Of a stretch of DNA of 64,000 bases, positions 17,601 through 24,851 are shown piece by piece (position 1 is the stretch's first letter; the number at the start of each line of letters is the position of its first letter). The stretch spans positions 920,001 to 984,000 of the forward strand of contig NZ_CP038271.1 in assembly GCF_004571195.1 (NCBI RefSeq), read 5' to 3'. The position numbers were made by a program, and so were the translations under genes. The DNA comes from Legionella geestiana (GTDB taxonomy: Bacteria; Pseudomonadota; Gammaproteobacteria; Legionellales; Legionellaceae). The notes under the pieces are model-generated. The model was not told where the DNA came from and made no database searches. It saw only the letters and a list, made by a program, of their open reading frames with translations.

Positions 17601-19520
17601 GGCAAAACCACCATTGTCCGCGAGCATCTCGCCAAAAAACATTCGGTACATCTGGGTGAAGAAGCGCTGCAGGACTGGATAACGGACAAGAGTGATGCGC
17701 TTAAAGTCCTTTTTATTGACGAAGCAAACCTCGAGCTGCGTCAGTGGAGTCAATTTGAAGGCCTGTTTCATCAGCCGCCCACGCTGCTCGTGAATGGGGA
17801 GCTGGTGACGCTTACTGATACGCACCGTGTCGTCTTTGCCGGCAATCCAGTCAGCTATGGCGATGACCGCAGCCTCGCTTCCCTTTTTGCGCGTCACGGC
17901 AAGGCGCTCATTTTTGACCCCCTGCCGCTTGCCTGCATTTATGAAGACATTTTAAAGCCTGTTTTTCCAGGAGACATGCCTGAAGCAGAAATCTTGACCC
18001 TCTGTCAGCCCATACTCGATGTTTATCAGTATGTCTGCGAGCGCTCAACCGATGAAGTGCTCATCACCCCGCGCGAGCTGCAAATGATGGCGCTGCTTTT
18101 AACGCATGCCCCTCAATCACCATCGATTGAACGGGCGCGTGAGCTTGCGTACACCATTGCAGGCCTTACCCTGCCGCCTGAGCACAAACAGGCTTTTGAG
18201 CAGCGATTCCCCAAAGAGCCGGCCATTGGGGAGTATGCCATGCTCGCCGGGAACTTCATCCTGACGCCATCCCGCCAGCCTTTGGCCGAACGCATGGGGA
18301 ATCTGCTGGCGCTTCGCCATGCCCGCCTCACAAAAGACGGTCTGAACGATGCGCAAAAATATGGCGGCCTTGGCGGCATCATCTTTGAAGGCGAGCCTGG
18401 TGTTGGCAAAAGCGATTTCGTGAAAAACTTTCTGCGCACCCGTGACTATCAGCGCGCAGATGTAACGGCTGACGTATTCCCTGTCGGTAATTTCTACTAT
18501 GAAATACCCGTCAGCATGGGGCTTGAAGAAAAAACCCGCGCCCTGATGAAAGCCTTTCATGCCGGTGCGGTTGTTATTATCGATGAAATCAACAGCTCCC
18601 CCATGATGGAAAAGCTCCTTAATGGCCTGCTCATGGGTACAGGTCCCAACGGAGAGCGCCCCGACAATCCGGGCTTTATGGTCATCGGCACGCAAAACCC
18701 CGTCACCATGGCCGGGCGCCAGGCGCAAAGCAGCGCACTGGCACGCCGCATGCTGACCCTCGCTGTACCCGAATACCCCAAAGAGGAATTACAGAGGATT
18801 TTGCAAGCCGCAACCGGTATCAACCACTGTGATGCCAAAGACCTGGAAGAGGCCTTTACAAAGCAATCCGCTTTTGCAAAAAAACACCACCTGAAGCCCG
18901 CTCCCTGCTTTCGCGACTTGCTGAACCTCGCCCAAAACAGGGCGCGTACCCTCAATCTCACTCCCGAGAACAATCCATGGCATGCGCCCGCGGCTTCGTC
19001 TGTGCCTCCAGACGAAGATGTGTCTCTCACGGTTGGAGCGGATGAAGCATCGCCAGACGGTGAACTCCTGCACCAAAGCCCCGAGCGTGAGCCCGTGCGC
19101 AACAGCATCGTGGAAGACCATGTTGCCGAGGCCGCCCGGGAGCTCGTCCAGCGACATTACCGGCCTTCCGCATGGAATGAATGGCGTCAGGGAAGTAACT
19201 GGCTCGGCGTTTCGGCAGATGACCTGCGGGAAGAGCCATACACGAGTGGATGTAAAGGTCTTCGTGACGTTGCATTAAAACGAAAAATTCTTGAAATACT
19301 GGCTGAGGCGCTTCTGCGCGCTGAGACACCGGAGCAATACCAGGAGGCGCTGTCAAAGCTCGATTCTTCCGGTGCCGTCTCCATATTGACCACTGGCATG
19401 GGGTTTAGCAGTCGCATCTTCCAGCTGCAGACCAGCTCCAGCGATGCGCTGACCGCTATCGAAGAGGAGGTTTGGGAGAAGAAACCGTGGGCCGCCTCCC
19501 GCTCGCCGGGTAACGGCTGA
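11691..19520 (+). CDS. Giant leucine-rich repeat / transglutaminase-like / multi-AAA+ protein
   Basis: The gene encodes 2609 residues in one uninterrupted frame. (1) Residues 1-330 are an unrecognised N-terminus. (2) About 335-960 are LRRs with the Cys of the F-box-type subfamily (LKKLDLxxC); residues 534-917 are eight tandem 48-residue units. (3) A Ser-rich linker spans about 965-1010. (4) A transglutaminase-like domain shows a complete triad: C1226 (GACRHRA), H1254 (VHAFAEV) and D1269 (KMDLGG). (5) Two degenerate AAA-like modules lie at about 1390-1500 and 1690-1800, separated by a poly-Ser stretch. (6) One AAA+ module has Walker A GLTGVGKTT (1966-1974) and Walker B FIDEAN (D2010). (7) Another has GEPGVGKS (2234-2241), Walker B VIIDEIN (D2298), sensor IGTQNP and a downstream ARR; both resemble dynein/midasin/MoxR-type AAA_5. 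The C-terminus holds AIEEEVWEKK. No signal peptide or membrane segment is seen. A Dot/Icm effector or large intracellular machine is plausible; the function is unknown. Confidence 0.85.
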   Translation: MPVRFIIRKTDGTFISSQNIERKHFDEYWQLLRIIGHRVGESPRGLTIHNEGVAVNLQLDALGENDSHGIMVYTPWSLTSDFLTVEPHKKFTLDFLRRQKTSQAGWSTLPRGALSVERLLAGKPCFATPNPQQHEKKQHILFHDWSARGWDTNKTVQVTRLADALLQEGYPLYAFHAGKLVKARSGTELVSVLKQEHQPCSEDELVEAGGRQKIARDMLHIIDFHQLNALVDGSKIHGKTLETGDWWHNLEERERKALLAALKQAKPPFDAINCQTFPDDISMTRELGSALNIATVTWHFRALNLSPGDLDTLTRHETLTRRDKTFDGNDFAGIESLTVHHCEEALTLPDGFPGLLQKFSSLKRLGLEKAQNTACLQSIRFTLSCKTLNLAGSDIDNKTLETLIRNTPNLRHLALESCEKLDWDSMDFSLFVNLESLSLDSRASLAALTHAATRLNRLNLLALDKADFPASISLKNIEALSVSGAIEASALETLLRTVPRLSTMDLTRLDIKGLLNAPLSLPALETLFLPRSPITSQNLSALLHHTPQLKKLDLAHCRRISGAITCGALPALEDLDLAISTITSQNLSALLRHAPQLKKIDLSYCKNISGAITCGALPALEELNLRSSTITSQSLSALLHHAPQLKKIDLFYCKSISDAITCGALPALEELNLRDSTITSQSLSALLHHAPQLKKLDLYYCRNISDAITCGALPALEELNLAYSAITSQGLSALLHHAPQLKKIDLSSCEHISDTITCGALPALEELNLAYSAITSQGLSALLHHAPQLKKIDLAHCRRISDTITCGALPALEELNLAYSAITSQSLSALLHHAPQLKKLDLYYCRNISDAITCGALPALEELNLAYSAITSQNLSALLRHAPQLKKLDLARCTHISDAITCGALPALENLNLEYSTITSQGLISILLKAPNLKVLDLQSCPQFTKESLPFELQELLRNRDVTYPKPQDLHAPLPFNSDPHSRASSSASSQAPLTRAENPAHPREDSSSSKHRALKTQTFDADTSPKNTTMRAQKIFYPLVPGGIEPGVSSYRLNVFDELRLGGKTCLIEQAFSLINNSVQEDFQPTDFRRLQKPPARRSTFGLMPAFLGIQELTLDASWQPLASLFPNEKLIEVHTEPVDADIHIAYSEEDNRYYIKSGTQTQTIRIHFVLQPAEPRHLPVLPPAIAALFEEIKTYGSGELENTGDNWSGKDYLDAIRRQKKGACRHRAVAFKAAMTEYDPGIPVRIITNDVHAFAEVCIEGCWLKMDLGGYPANLRIEEPRPPEAEPAASREVQETVIEAHLDANGHEVSDKPPVPQSSVYEAMLATWETNAPQESGLREYCQQKVRFDAPEKCLIELPSGEALTGLQHQLQTHCRHISRPVFYIHSPDDLICQAPFVRFKDSDSLAGESCKGPGGALYDFLQKSYETDNPPILIVNYSNFAADDIVRFNALLDNERFADGVAVPKAAKVIGLINTQKPDRYTGSDFYSRFGGNVETCPVDAGQLAAAIVTPFAEEADASADAVLINLYQAADWKERLLGRWTLQGNDLYFEEGSLTQALSSGKPITLENAPLDDPDFQHFWQQARVQGHINHARGELPFPETTSIALKQGYDWQALLQGASFDTVFAKDGIVCNPQKLPELFRRYECRDESLYTLPGLLEEHADKVLHLNVTRALSEDAWAECLSAAQKHQVRLHLHFTSASMMPTFLPSAVAASSSSSSSSSRQTEDAAFRPWQHDAKRATAVVISTDPDATIADVTQKEPGQWRVVDISECHPGDLLASLKGRFDNDSGRFVFSEKISALTMALDAGHSVLLTGAFSPELADELAEVIYTRRGQSTTGRLMLVASHPETFAFTEQSAHEVTAAEKQALLELQDEELSAIGGAEALQTLSFAPLKARRDFIRVHPGQNPEKAWEGMETLPGKVELAPFNAENSLDEARRFHTGRLDAVEGVLSSSPFVFLTGLTGVGKTTIVREHLAKKHSVHLGEEALQDWITDKSDALKVLFIDEANLELRQWSQFEGLFHQPPTLLVNGELVTLTDTHRVVFAGNPVSYGDDRSLASLFARHGKALIFDPLPLACIYEDILKPVFPGDMPEAEILTLCQPILDVYQYVCERSTDEVLITPRELQMMALLLTHAPQSPSIERARELAYTIAGLTLPPEHKQAFEQRFPKEPAIGEYAMLAGNFILTPSRQPLAERMGNLLALRHARLTKDGLNDAQKYGGLGGIIFEGEPGVGKSDFVKNFLRTRDYQRADVTADVFPVGNFYYEIPVSMGLEEKTRALMKAFHAGAVVIIDEINSSPMMEKLLNGLLMGTGPNGERPDNPGFMVIGTQNPVTMAGRQAQSSALARRMLTLAVPEYPKEELQRILQAATGINHCDAKDLEEAFTKQSAFAKKHHLKPAPCFRDLLNLAQNRARTLNLTPENNPWHAPAASSVPPDEDVSLTVGADEASPDGELLHQSPEREPVRNSIVEDHVAEAARELVQRHYRPSAWNEWRQGSNWLGVSADDLREEPYTSGCKGLRDVALKRKILEILAEALLRAETPEQYQEALSKLDSSGAVSILTTGMGFSSRIFQLQTSSSDALTAIEEEVWEKKPWAASRSPGNG
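13290..14441 (+). repeat. Eight in-frame 144-bp tandem repeats (48-residue double-LRR units)
   Basis: The repeat starts exactly at codon 534 and runs for eight units of 144 bp with no indel. A degenerate ninth unit begins at 14442. Each unit encodes ITSQxLSALL..APQLKK(L/I)DL..C then ITCGALPALEELNL. Units differ mainly at residues 22-28 and 44-48. Units 4 (13722-13865) and 7 (14154-14297) appear identical at nucleotide level, which indicates recent block duplication or gene conversion. Every unit contains a run of seven or eight A (TTAAAAAAA). Confidence 0.95.
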
Positions 19521-19580
19521 GCCTCATATTTGCGTGTCAGGCTGATGATGCGTCTTCCACCATCAGCCGGGGCATAAAAA

Positions 19581-19604
19581 AACCGGGACAAGCCCGGTTT
19601 TTTT
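19581..19604. terminator. Bidirectional intrinsic terminator between the giant gene and ftsZ
   Basis: A 7-bp perfect stem (AACCGGG / CCCGGTT, loop ACAAG) is flanked by a T run on the plus strand and an A run before the stem, so it can terminate both convergent transcripts. It lies 60 bp after the giant gene's stop and 34 bp after ftsZ's stop. Confidence 0.85.
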
Positions 19605-19637
19605 CCGGCGACCAAAGGCACCGGACAACATCGATTA

Positions 19638-20819
19638 TCAGCTGGTGACTTCTTCCTGACGGCGCAGAAAAGCCGGAATGTCGAGGTAATCAACATCAGG
19701 CACCGCATCGGTAGCAGGACGGCTGGCGCTGTTGGCCTGCTTGCGAATGACAGCCGGCTTGTCAAGCTGATGATAGTCGAGCGTTCCGTCACTGCGGGTC
19801 GTTTCCATAAGGCGCGCCGTGCGGGCCGCAGGCGCCTGCGCTGCTGCTGTTCGCTGGCGGTTCTCACCAAGGCCGGTCACGATAACGGTTACCCGCATTT
19901 CGTCCGTCATGTCAGGATCTATCACCGTGCCCACAACAACGGTGGCATCATCAGAAATAAATTCCTTAACGACATCGCCGACTTCTTCAAATTCACCAAT
20001 CGTCATGTCAAGACCCGCGGTGATGTTCACGAGAATACCGCGTGCACCGGAGAAATTAACATCTTCAAGCAATGGAGAGGCAATCGCGGCTTCTGCTGCC
20101 TGGCGTGCGCGCTGCTCACCACTGGCGCTGCCGGTTCCCATCATGGCCATGCCCATTTCCGACATCACCGTTCGAACGTCTGCAAAGTCGACGTTAATAA
20201 GGCCTGGGCGGGTAATAAGATCAGCAATCCCTTTCACGGCTCCGAGCAGCACGTCATTCGCGGCTTTGAAAGCATTCAGCAGGCTGATGTTTTTGCCAAG
20301 TACGCTAAGCAGCTTGTTGTTCGGGATAGTAATCAGAGAGTCTACGGTTTCAGCAAGACGGCGAATGCCCTCTTCTGCAGCCAGTGCACGCTGTTTTCCT
20401 TCAAACGAGAACGGACGCGTTACAACTGCTACGGTCAGGATACCAAGTTCACGCGCGACTTCAGCGAAAACAGGTGCCGCACCGGTACCGGTGCCACCGC
20501 CCATACCGGCAGTGATAAACACCATATCAGCGCCAGCGAGAATTTCACGAATGCGTTCGCGGTCTTCTTCCGCTGCCTGACGGCCAATTGCGGGATTAGC
20601 GCCTGCCCCAAGGCCTCGGGTCAATTCATCGCCAAGTTGAATCAGCACATCTGCATTAGAGCCCTTCAGAGCCTGTGCATCGGTGTTGGCGCAAATAAAT
20701 TTTACGCCGGGGATTTTTGCCTCGACCATGTGGCCGACCGCGTTTCCGCCACCGCCACCTACACCGGCAACTATAAGCAGCGCTTCTTTCTCTGGACTGT
20801 TTTCCATCAATTCAAACAT
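19638..20819 (-). CDS. ftsZ: Cell division protein FtsZ
   Basis: The 393-residue tubulin homologue has the GTP-binding signature GGGTGTG at 107-113, the VGGGGGNAV loop near the N-terminus and a conserved C-terminal peptide ([11 protein letters not shown]) that binds FtsA and ZipA. FtsZ forms the cytokinetic ring. It is the last gene of the minus-strand dcw run and follows ftsA by 39 bp. The start at 20819 is used; a second Met four codons in is possible. Confidence 0.98.
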   Translation of the reverse strand: MFELMENSPEKEALLIVAGVGGGGGNAVGHMVEAKIPGVKFICANTDAQALKGSNADVLIQLGDELTRGLGAGANPAIGRQAAEEDRERIREILAGADMVFITAGMGGGTGTGAAPVFAEVARELGILTVAVVTRPFSFEGKQRALAAEEGIRRLAETVDSLITIPNNKLLSVLGKNISLLNAFKAANDVLLGAVKGIADLITRPGLINVDFADVRTVMSEMGMAMMGTGSASGEQRARQAAEAAIASPLLEDVNFSGARGILVNITAGLDMTIGEFEEVGDVVKEFISDDATVVVGTVIDPDMTDEMRVTVIVTGLGENRQRTAAAQAPAARTARLMETTRSDGTLDYHQLDKPAVIRKQANSASRPATDAVPDVDYLDIPAFLRRQEEVTS

Positions 20820-20858
20820 TACCGCGTCTCCCCTGAAATTCGTTCTTGATTGTATGCT

Positions 20859-22097
20859 TCAAAAATTACCGTTAAACCATGCCTTCATCCGTGACCATAC
20901 CCCTTTCGCACCATCACCCATTGGGGTAACGGCATACCCGCTTTCATACTGCTGTTGAAACCCATGCAGCAAGAGCCCCACCGCCGTCGACAGTGAAGGA
21001 TTGATATCCGCCTCAGCAAGTCCTGCGACATGTACCGCGTTTCCGCGGCGCACCGGCATCTGGAACGTCAGCTCCGCGAGTTCAATGGCACCGTTCACAC
21101 AGGAAGCTCCCCCCGTCAGCACAATGCCTGAAACGATGCTGTCGGCAAAGCCGCTGCGCTTCAGTTCATTATGCACGAGCGTGAAAAGTTCTTCATAACG
21201 CGCGGCGACCACTTCAGACAGAGCGCGTGCAGAGATTTTACGCCCGGGACGTTCATTGACGCTCAAGACATCAATCATTTGGTTACTGTCGGCAAGCTCC
21301 GGCAGGGCACACGCATGTTTGAGCTTGATGGCTTCGGCCGCTTTTGCCGGTGTGCGCAGTGCCATGGCGATGTCATTAGTCACCTGATCGCCTGCAATAG
21401 GAATGACTGCCGTGTGCGCAATCGCGCCATCGACAAATACGGCGACATCGGTCGTACCACCGCCAATGTCAATGAGGCAGACGCCGAGTGCTTTTTCATC
21501 GTCGGTCAAAACCGCATGGCTTGAGGCGAGCTGCTCAAGGATGATATCCCCTACATCGAGTCCACAGCGTCGCACGCACTTCGCAATGTTCTGGGCGGCA
21601 CTGACGGCACCGGTCACAATGTGCACACGCGCCTCGAGCCGCACGCCCGCCATCCCGGCCGGTTCGCGAATACTGCCCTGGTTATCGATGATGAATTCCT
21701 GAGGCAGTACATGCAGAATTTTCTGATCGGCAGGAATCGCTACGGCTTTGGCGGCATCTATGACACGTTCCACGTCTGCGGCTGATACTTCCTGGTCGCG
21801 AATAGCGACAATACCATGAGAATTGAGGCTTCTAATATGACTGCCGGCAATACCGGCATAGACCGTGCGTACATCCGTTCCCGCCATTAATTCCGCTTCT
21901 TGAACGGCACGCTGAATGGAGTTGACTGTCGCCTCAATGTCGACAACGACTCCACGCTTCAGGCCACGCGAGGGATGCCGCCCCATGCCAGTCACCTCTA
22001 TGGTGCCATCGGCATTCACCTCGCCAATAAGGGCGATGACTTTGGACGTGCCGATATCAAGGCCTGTAATGATATTTTTTTCCGGTTTCTTAGCCAT
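20859..22097 (-). CDS. ftsA: Cell division protein FtsA
   Basis: The 412-residue actin-fold ATPase begins with the phosphate-1 motif TGLDIGTSKV and contains IDIGGGTTD (phosphate-2) and GIVLTGGAS (adenosine motif). The last residues (VWSRMKAWFNGNF) form the amphipathic membrane-targeting helix typical of FtsA. It anchors FtsZ to the inner membrane and recruits later divisome proteins. It lies between ftsQ (11 bp upstream) and ftsZ. Confidence 0.97.
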   Translation of the reverse strand: MAKKPEKNIITGLDIGTSKVIALIGEVNADGTIEVTGMGRHPSRGLKRGVVVDIEATVNSIQRAVQEAELMAGTDVRTVYAGIAGSHIRSLNSHGIVAIRDQEVSAADVERVIDAAKAVAIPADQKILHVLPQEFIIDNQGSIREPAGMAGVRLEARVHIVTGAVSAAQNIAKCVRRCGLDVGDIILEQLASSHAVLTDDEKALGVCLIDIGGGTTDVAVFVDGAIAHTAVIPIAGDQVTNDIAMALRTPAKAAEAIKLKHACALPELADSNQMIDVLSVNERPGRKISARALSEVVAARYEELFTLVHNELKRSGFADSIVSGIVLTGGASCVNGAIELAELTFQMPVRRGNAVHVAGLAEADINPSLSTAVGLLLHGFQQQYESGYAVTPMGDGAKGVWSRMKAWFNGNF

Positions 22098-22108
22098 GCT
22101 TTTCCCGT

Positions 22109-22819
22109 TTATTGTTTCCAGCGCACGGCCATGCCGTGCGGATATCGTAAATCCACGCTCGCCATCTGATTTGGTGTGTCTCCAAATACGGCCGGATAAG
22201 CCTTACAAAAGCGGTGCAGACGCGTTTCCAAATCCTTTTTTCCGAGGCGTATTTCAAATCCGTTCGCCAGGGTGAGCTCCCATGCCTGATTATCGCGCAA
22301 ATTCAGTGCAGTGGCATACATGCCATAGTTCGATAATAGCTTACTCAATTTTTTGTAAACTTGTAAGACTTCTGCGCGCTGGGTTTCAGGACCTGTTAAC
22401 ACCGGGAGTGTTGGAAGACTCCCTGCCCCCTCAGAAAGCGGCACCAGTGCACCATCCTGCGTAAGAATAGTCTGGTTCCAGCGGGCAAGAGGGGTGCGTT
22501 CTTTCAGGCGAATCACCAGCGTATCCGGCCACTGACGCTCCACATCCGCTTTTTCCACCCAATCAAGTTCTGAGAGCCTCGCATAAAGACGGCGCACCGG
22601 CAGGGAAAAAAAACTCGCCCCTGAAAATTCTGAGAGAATAGACTCAAGGGTGGTGCGGCTTACATGGCGATAGCTTGCGGTAATTTTAACAGTGTTGACC
22701 GGAAAGCGTTCAGGACTCGCGAGGTACCAGTAAACAAGGCGCGCCGCGAGCAGCAGCGCACACACCACGAGAAAGCTCATCAGCCAGGCATCGCGCCACT
22801 GCTCGCGTTCTGCTTCCAT
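22109..22819 (-). CDS. ftsQ: Cell division protein FtsQ
   Basis: The 236-residue bitopic protein has a short cytoplasmic N-terminus, one membrane segment (about 13-33, LMSFLVVCALLLAARLVYWY) and a periplasmic POTRA domain (FPVNTVKITASYRHVSRTTLES) followed by the beta domain. It links early and late divisome components. The placement between ddl and ftsA is canonical. Its start lies 21 bp after the ddl stop. Confidence 0.95.
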   Translation of the reverse strand: MEAEREQWRDAWLMSFLVVCALLLAARLVYWYLASPERFPVNTVKITASYRHVSRTTLESILSEFSGASFFSLPVRRLYARLSELDWVEKADVERQWPDTLVIRLKERTPLARWNQTILTQDGALVPLSEGAGSLPTLPVLTGPETQRAEVLQVYKKLSKLLSNYGMYATALNLRDNQAWELTLANGFEIRLGKKDLETRLHRFCKAYPAVFGDTPNQMASVDLRYPHGMAVRWKQ

Positions 22820-22840
22820 AATCTGCCCTGCTCTCCGGAC

Positions 22841-23941
22841 TTACTGATAATCGGTAACCAGCTGTTTTTCTGCTCGGTAATGCATGCCAGCAAGGCGTAT
22901 CAGTGTATCGAGCAACTCCGTGTAGGAAAGACCTGATGCTTCCCACATTCTTGGGTACATGCTGAACGGCGTGAAGCCCGGCAATGTATTGATTTCATTA
23001 AAGAAGATACGGTTATTGACATCATCCACAAAGAAATCGGCACGCGCCATGCCCCGACAGCCGAGCTGCGCAAAAATAGTGCGCGCAGCCTCCTGCAGGC
23101 GGTTTTGAAGCGCCAGCGGCATAACAGCCGGTACCACCAGTTCGTTTTTATCGCTTTCAACATATTTGGCGTTGTAAGAATAAAACCCGTCTGGATGGTG
23201 CACGCAAATTTCACCCGGAAGGCTCACCCGCGCAGGCTCTCCTGGCAGCTCGCTTTCCAGCACGGAAAGTTCTATCTCACGCCCTTTCACAAAGCCTTCA
23301 ATCAGCACGTTCCGGTCATAGCGCAGTGCGTCTATCACCGCATCAGTGAGCGACGCTGGTGTATCCACCTTATGAACGCCAACACTTGACCCCTGCGACA
23401 TTGGTTTCACAAAAAGCGGAAACCCAAAGGCCTGCGCGCTTTCCCGACAAATACGGGCGCGTGTGTCCGCATCCATGCCTGAGCTGATTTCTCGGCTCGG
23501 CGCAACTTCGACACCCTCTACCTGAATCAGGCGTCTTGCCATGGTTTTGTGCATGCCAATCGCTGAAGCCAGAACATCGCATCCTACATAAGCCACGTCC
23601 GCAAGCTCCAGCAGCCCCTGCAGACAGCCATCTTCATACAGAGCGCCATGTGCGATGGGAAACACCACATCAGCATCAATGGCCAGCCGGCCATTCATCA
23701 AAAGAGAGGCAATCGGCGTTGACTGCGCGCCTCGCACCGGGAGCGCGCCCTTTGCGGCGAAGTCCCGCATTTCCTGCAGAGAGTTGCGAAAAAAACATCC
23801 CGCCTTGTCCATGCCAACAGGAATAACTTCATATTTTTGCGGGCTCAGGTTCATCAGCACGCTGGCCGCTGAAATCAACGACACCTCGTGTTCACCGGAA
23901 CGACCGCCATACAGCAATATCACCCTGACCGGTTGTGACAT
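22841..23941 (-). CDS. ddl: D-alanine--D-alanine ligase
   Basis: The start is set at the ATG at 23941 because it has a GGAG site 7 nt upstream and begins one base after the murB stop; the TTG at 23953 has no such site. The 366-residue ATP-grasp enzyme shows YGGRSGEHEVSL, the KPMSQGSSVGV ATP-binding block and the metal site FNEINTLPGFT. It makes the D-Ala-D-Ala used by MurF. It sits between murB and ftsQ in the dcw cluster. Confidence 0.96.
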   Translation of the reverse strand: MSQPVRVILLYGGRSGEHEVSLISAASVLMNLSPQKYEVIPVGMDKAGCFFRNSLQEMRDFAAKGALPVRGAQSTPIASLLMNGRLAIDADVVFPIAHGALYEDGCLQGLLELADVAYVGCDVLASAIGMHKTMARRLIQVEGVEVAPSREISSGMDADTRARICRESAQAFGFPLFVKPMSQGSSVGVHKVDTPASLTDAVIDALRYDRNVLIEGFVKGREIELSVLESELPGEPARVSLPGEICVHHPDGFYSYNAKYVESDKNELVVPAVMPLALQNRLQEAARTIFAQLGCRGMARADFFVDDVNNRIFFNEINTLPGFTPFSMYPRMWEASGLSYTELLDTLIRLAGMHYRAEKQLVTDYQ

Positions 23942-23942
23942 G

Positions 23943-24851
23943 TTATTCTCCAAGGATATGCACTTCCGTAATCAGTTCAATGCCTGTCTGTGCATGCACT
24001 GCTTCACGGATATGTACTATCAGCGATTCAATATCGGCGGCACTGGCCGTCCCTTCATGGTTGATGATGAAGTTGGCGTGCTTTTCCGAAACACGGGCTC
24101 CACCCAGGCGTTTGCCCTTGAGGCCGCAGGATTCAATCAGGCGCGCCGCGTGCGTACCCGGCGGGTTACGAAACACCGAGCCACAGTTGTACTCGCTGGT
24201 GGGCTGGGTATTCGCGCGGTGTTCAAGCAGTTGCCGAATTTTTTCAAGCGATGCCGCTTTCTCGCCCTGCGAGAACGAGCAGGTGGCCGCCACAAACCAC
24301 TCGTTATCCGGCACGCGAACGTGTCGGTAGGCAATATCAAAGTCTGCGGGTGTACGCGTGTGACGCTGTCCATCACGCGTCATGGTTTCTACCGATACCA
24401 CAAATTCCCAGGTTTCATGCCCAAAACAACCGGCATTCATGCGCAGCGCCCCGCCCATGGTGCCGGGAATTCCGGCCCAGAATTCGCCACCCTCGAGGTT
24501 ATTGCGTGCGCAAAATCGCGCCATGCTCGCACAGGATACCCCGGCTTCCACACGCACAAGCCCCTCTCCCACCAGCGCGATGTCCCTGAGGCATCCCTGC
24601 GTCAGGATAACCGTCCCCTCAAAGCCTGAGTCACGAATCAGTGAGTTACTCCCAAGCCCAAGCCATACAAGCGGCTCCTCTTTGGGAAGACGCGCGAGGA
24701 AGCGTGATAAATCATTGATGCTGGCAGGCTTATAGAGACGTGACGCCTCACCCCCAACCCGCCAGGTCGTGTAGCCCGCAAGTGGTTCCTTGAGGAGCAG
24801 TACGCCCTCATATCCAGATTCTGACAATGGCGAACGTTCGATGGTGTTCAC
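23943..24851 (-). CDS. murB: UDP-N-acetylenolpyruvoylglucosamine reductase
   Basis: The 302-residue flavoprotein reduces UDP-GlcNAc-enolpyruvate to UDP-MurNAc. TTWRVGGEAS and LGLGSNSLI are FAD-binding segments. The catalytic YNCGSVFRNPPG block, with the proton-donor Ser, and the C-terminal TEVHILGE are present. The absence of a long insertion suggests the shorter type IIa-like form. The GTG start overlaps the murC stop (GTGA), and ddl begins one base after its stop. Confidence 0.96.
   Translation of the reverse strand: MNTIERSPLSESGYEGVLLLKEPLAGYTTWRVGGEASRLYKPASINDLSRFLARLPKEEPLVWLGLGSNSLIRDSGFEGTVILTQGCLRDIALVGEGLVRVEAGVSCASMARFCARNNLEGGEFWAGIPGTMGGALRMNAGCFGHETWEFVVSVETMTRDGQRHTRTPADFDIAYRHVRVPDNEWFVAATCSFSQGEKAASLEKIRQLLEHRANTQPTSEYNCGSVFRNPPGTHAARLIESCGLKGKRLGGARVSEKHANFIINHEGTASAADIESLIVHIREAVHAQTGIELITEVHILGE

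Noticed and set aside
19770..20849. Long open frame opposite ftsZ
   Set aside because: It is antisense to a certain ftsZ, lacks family features, and reflects codon bias on the other strand.
23655..24629. Open frame opposite ddl and murB
   Set aside because: Both overlapped genes are certain; the frame is a shadow with low-quality composition.
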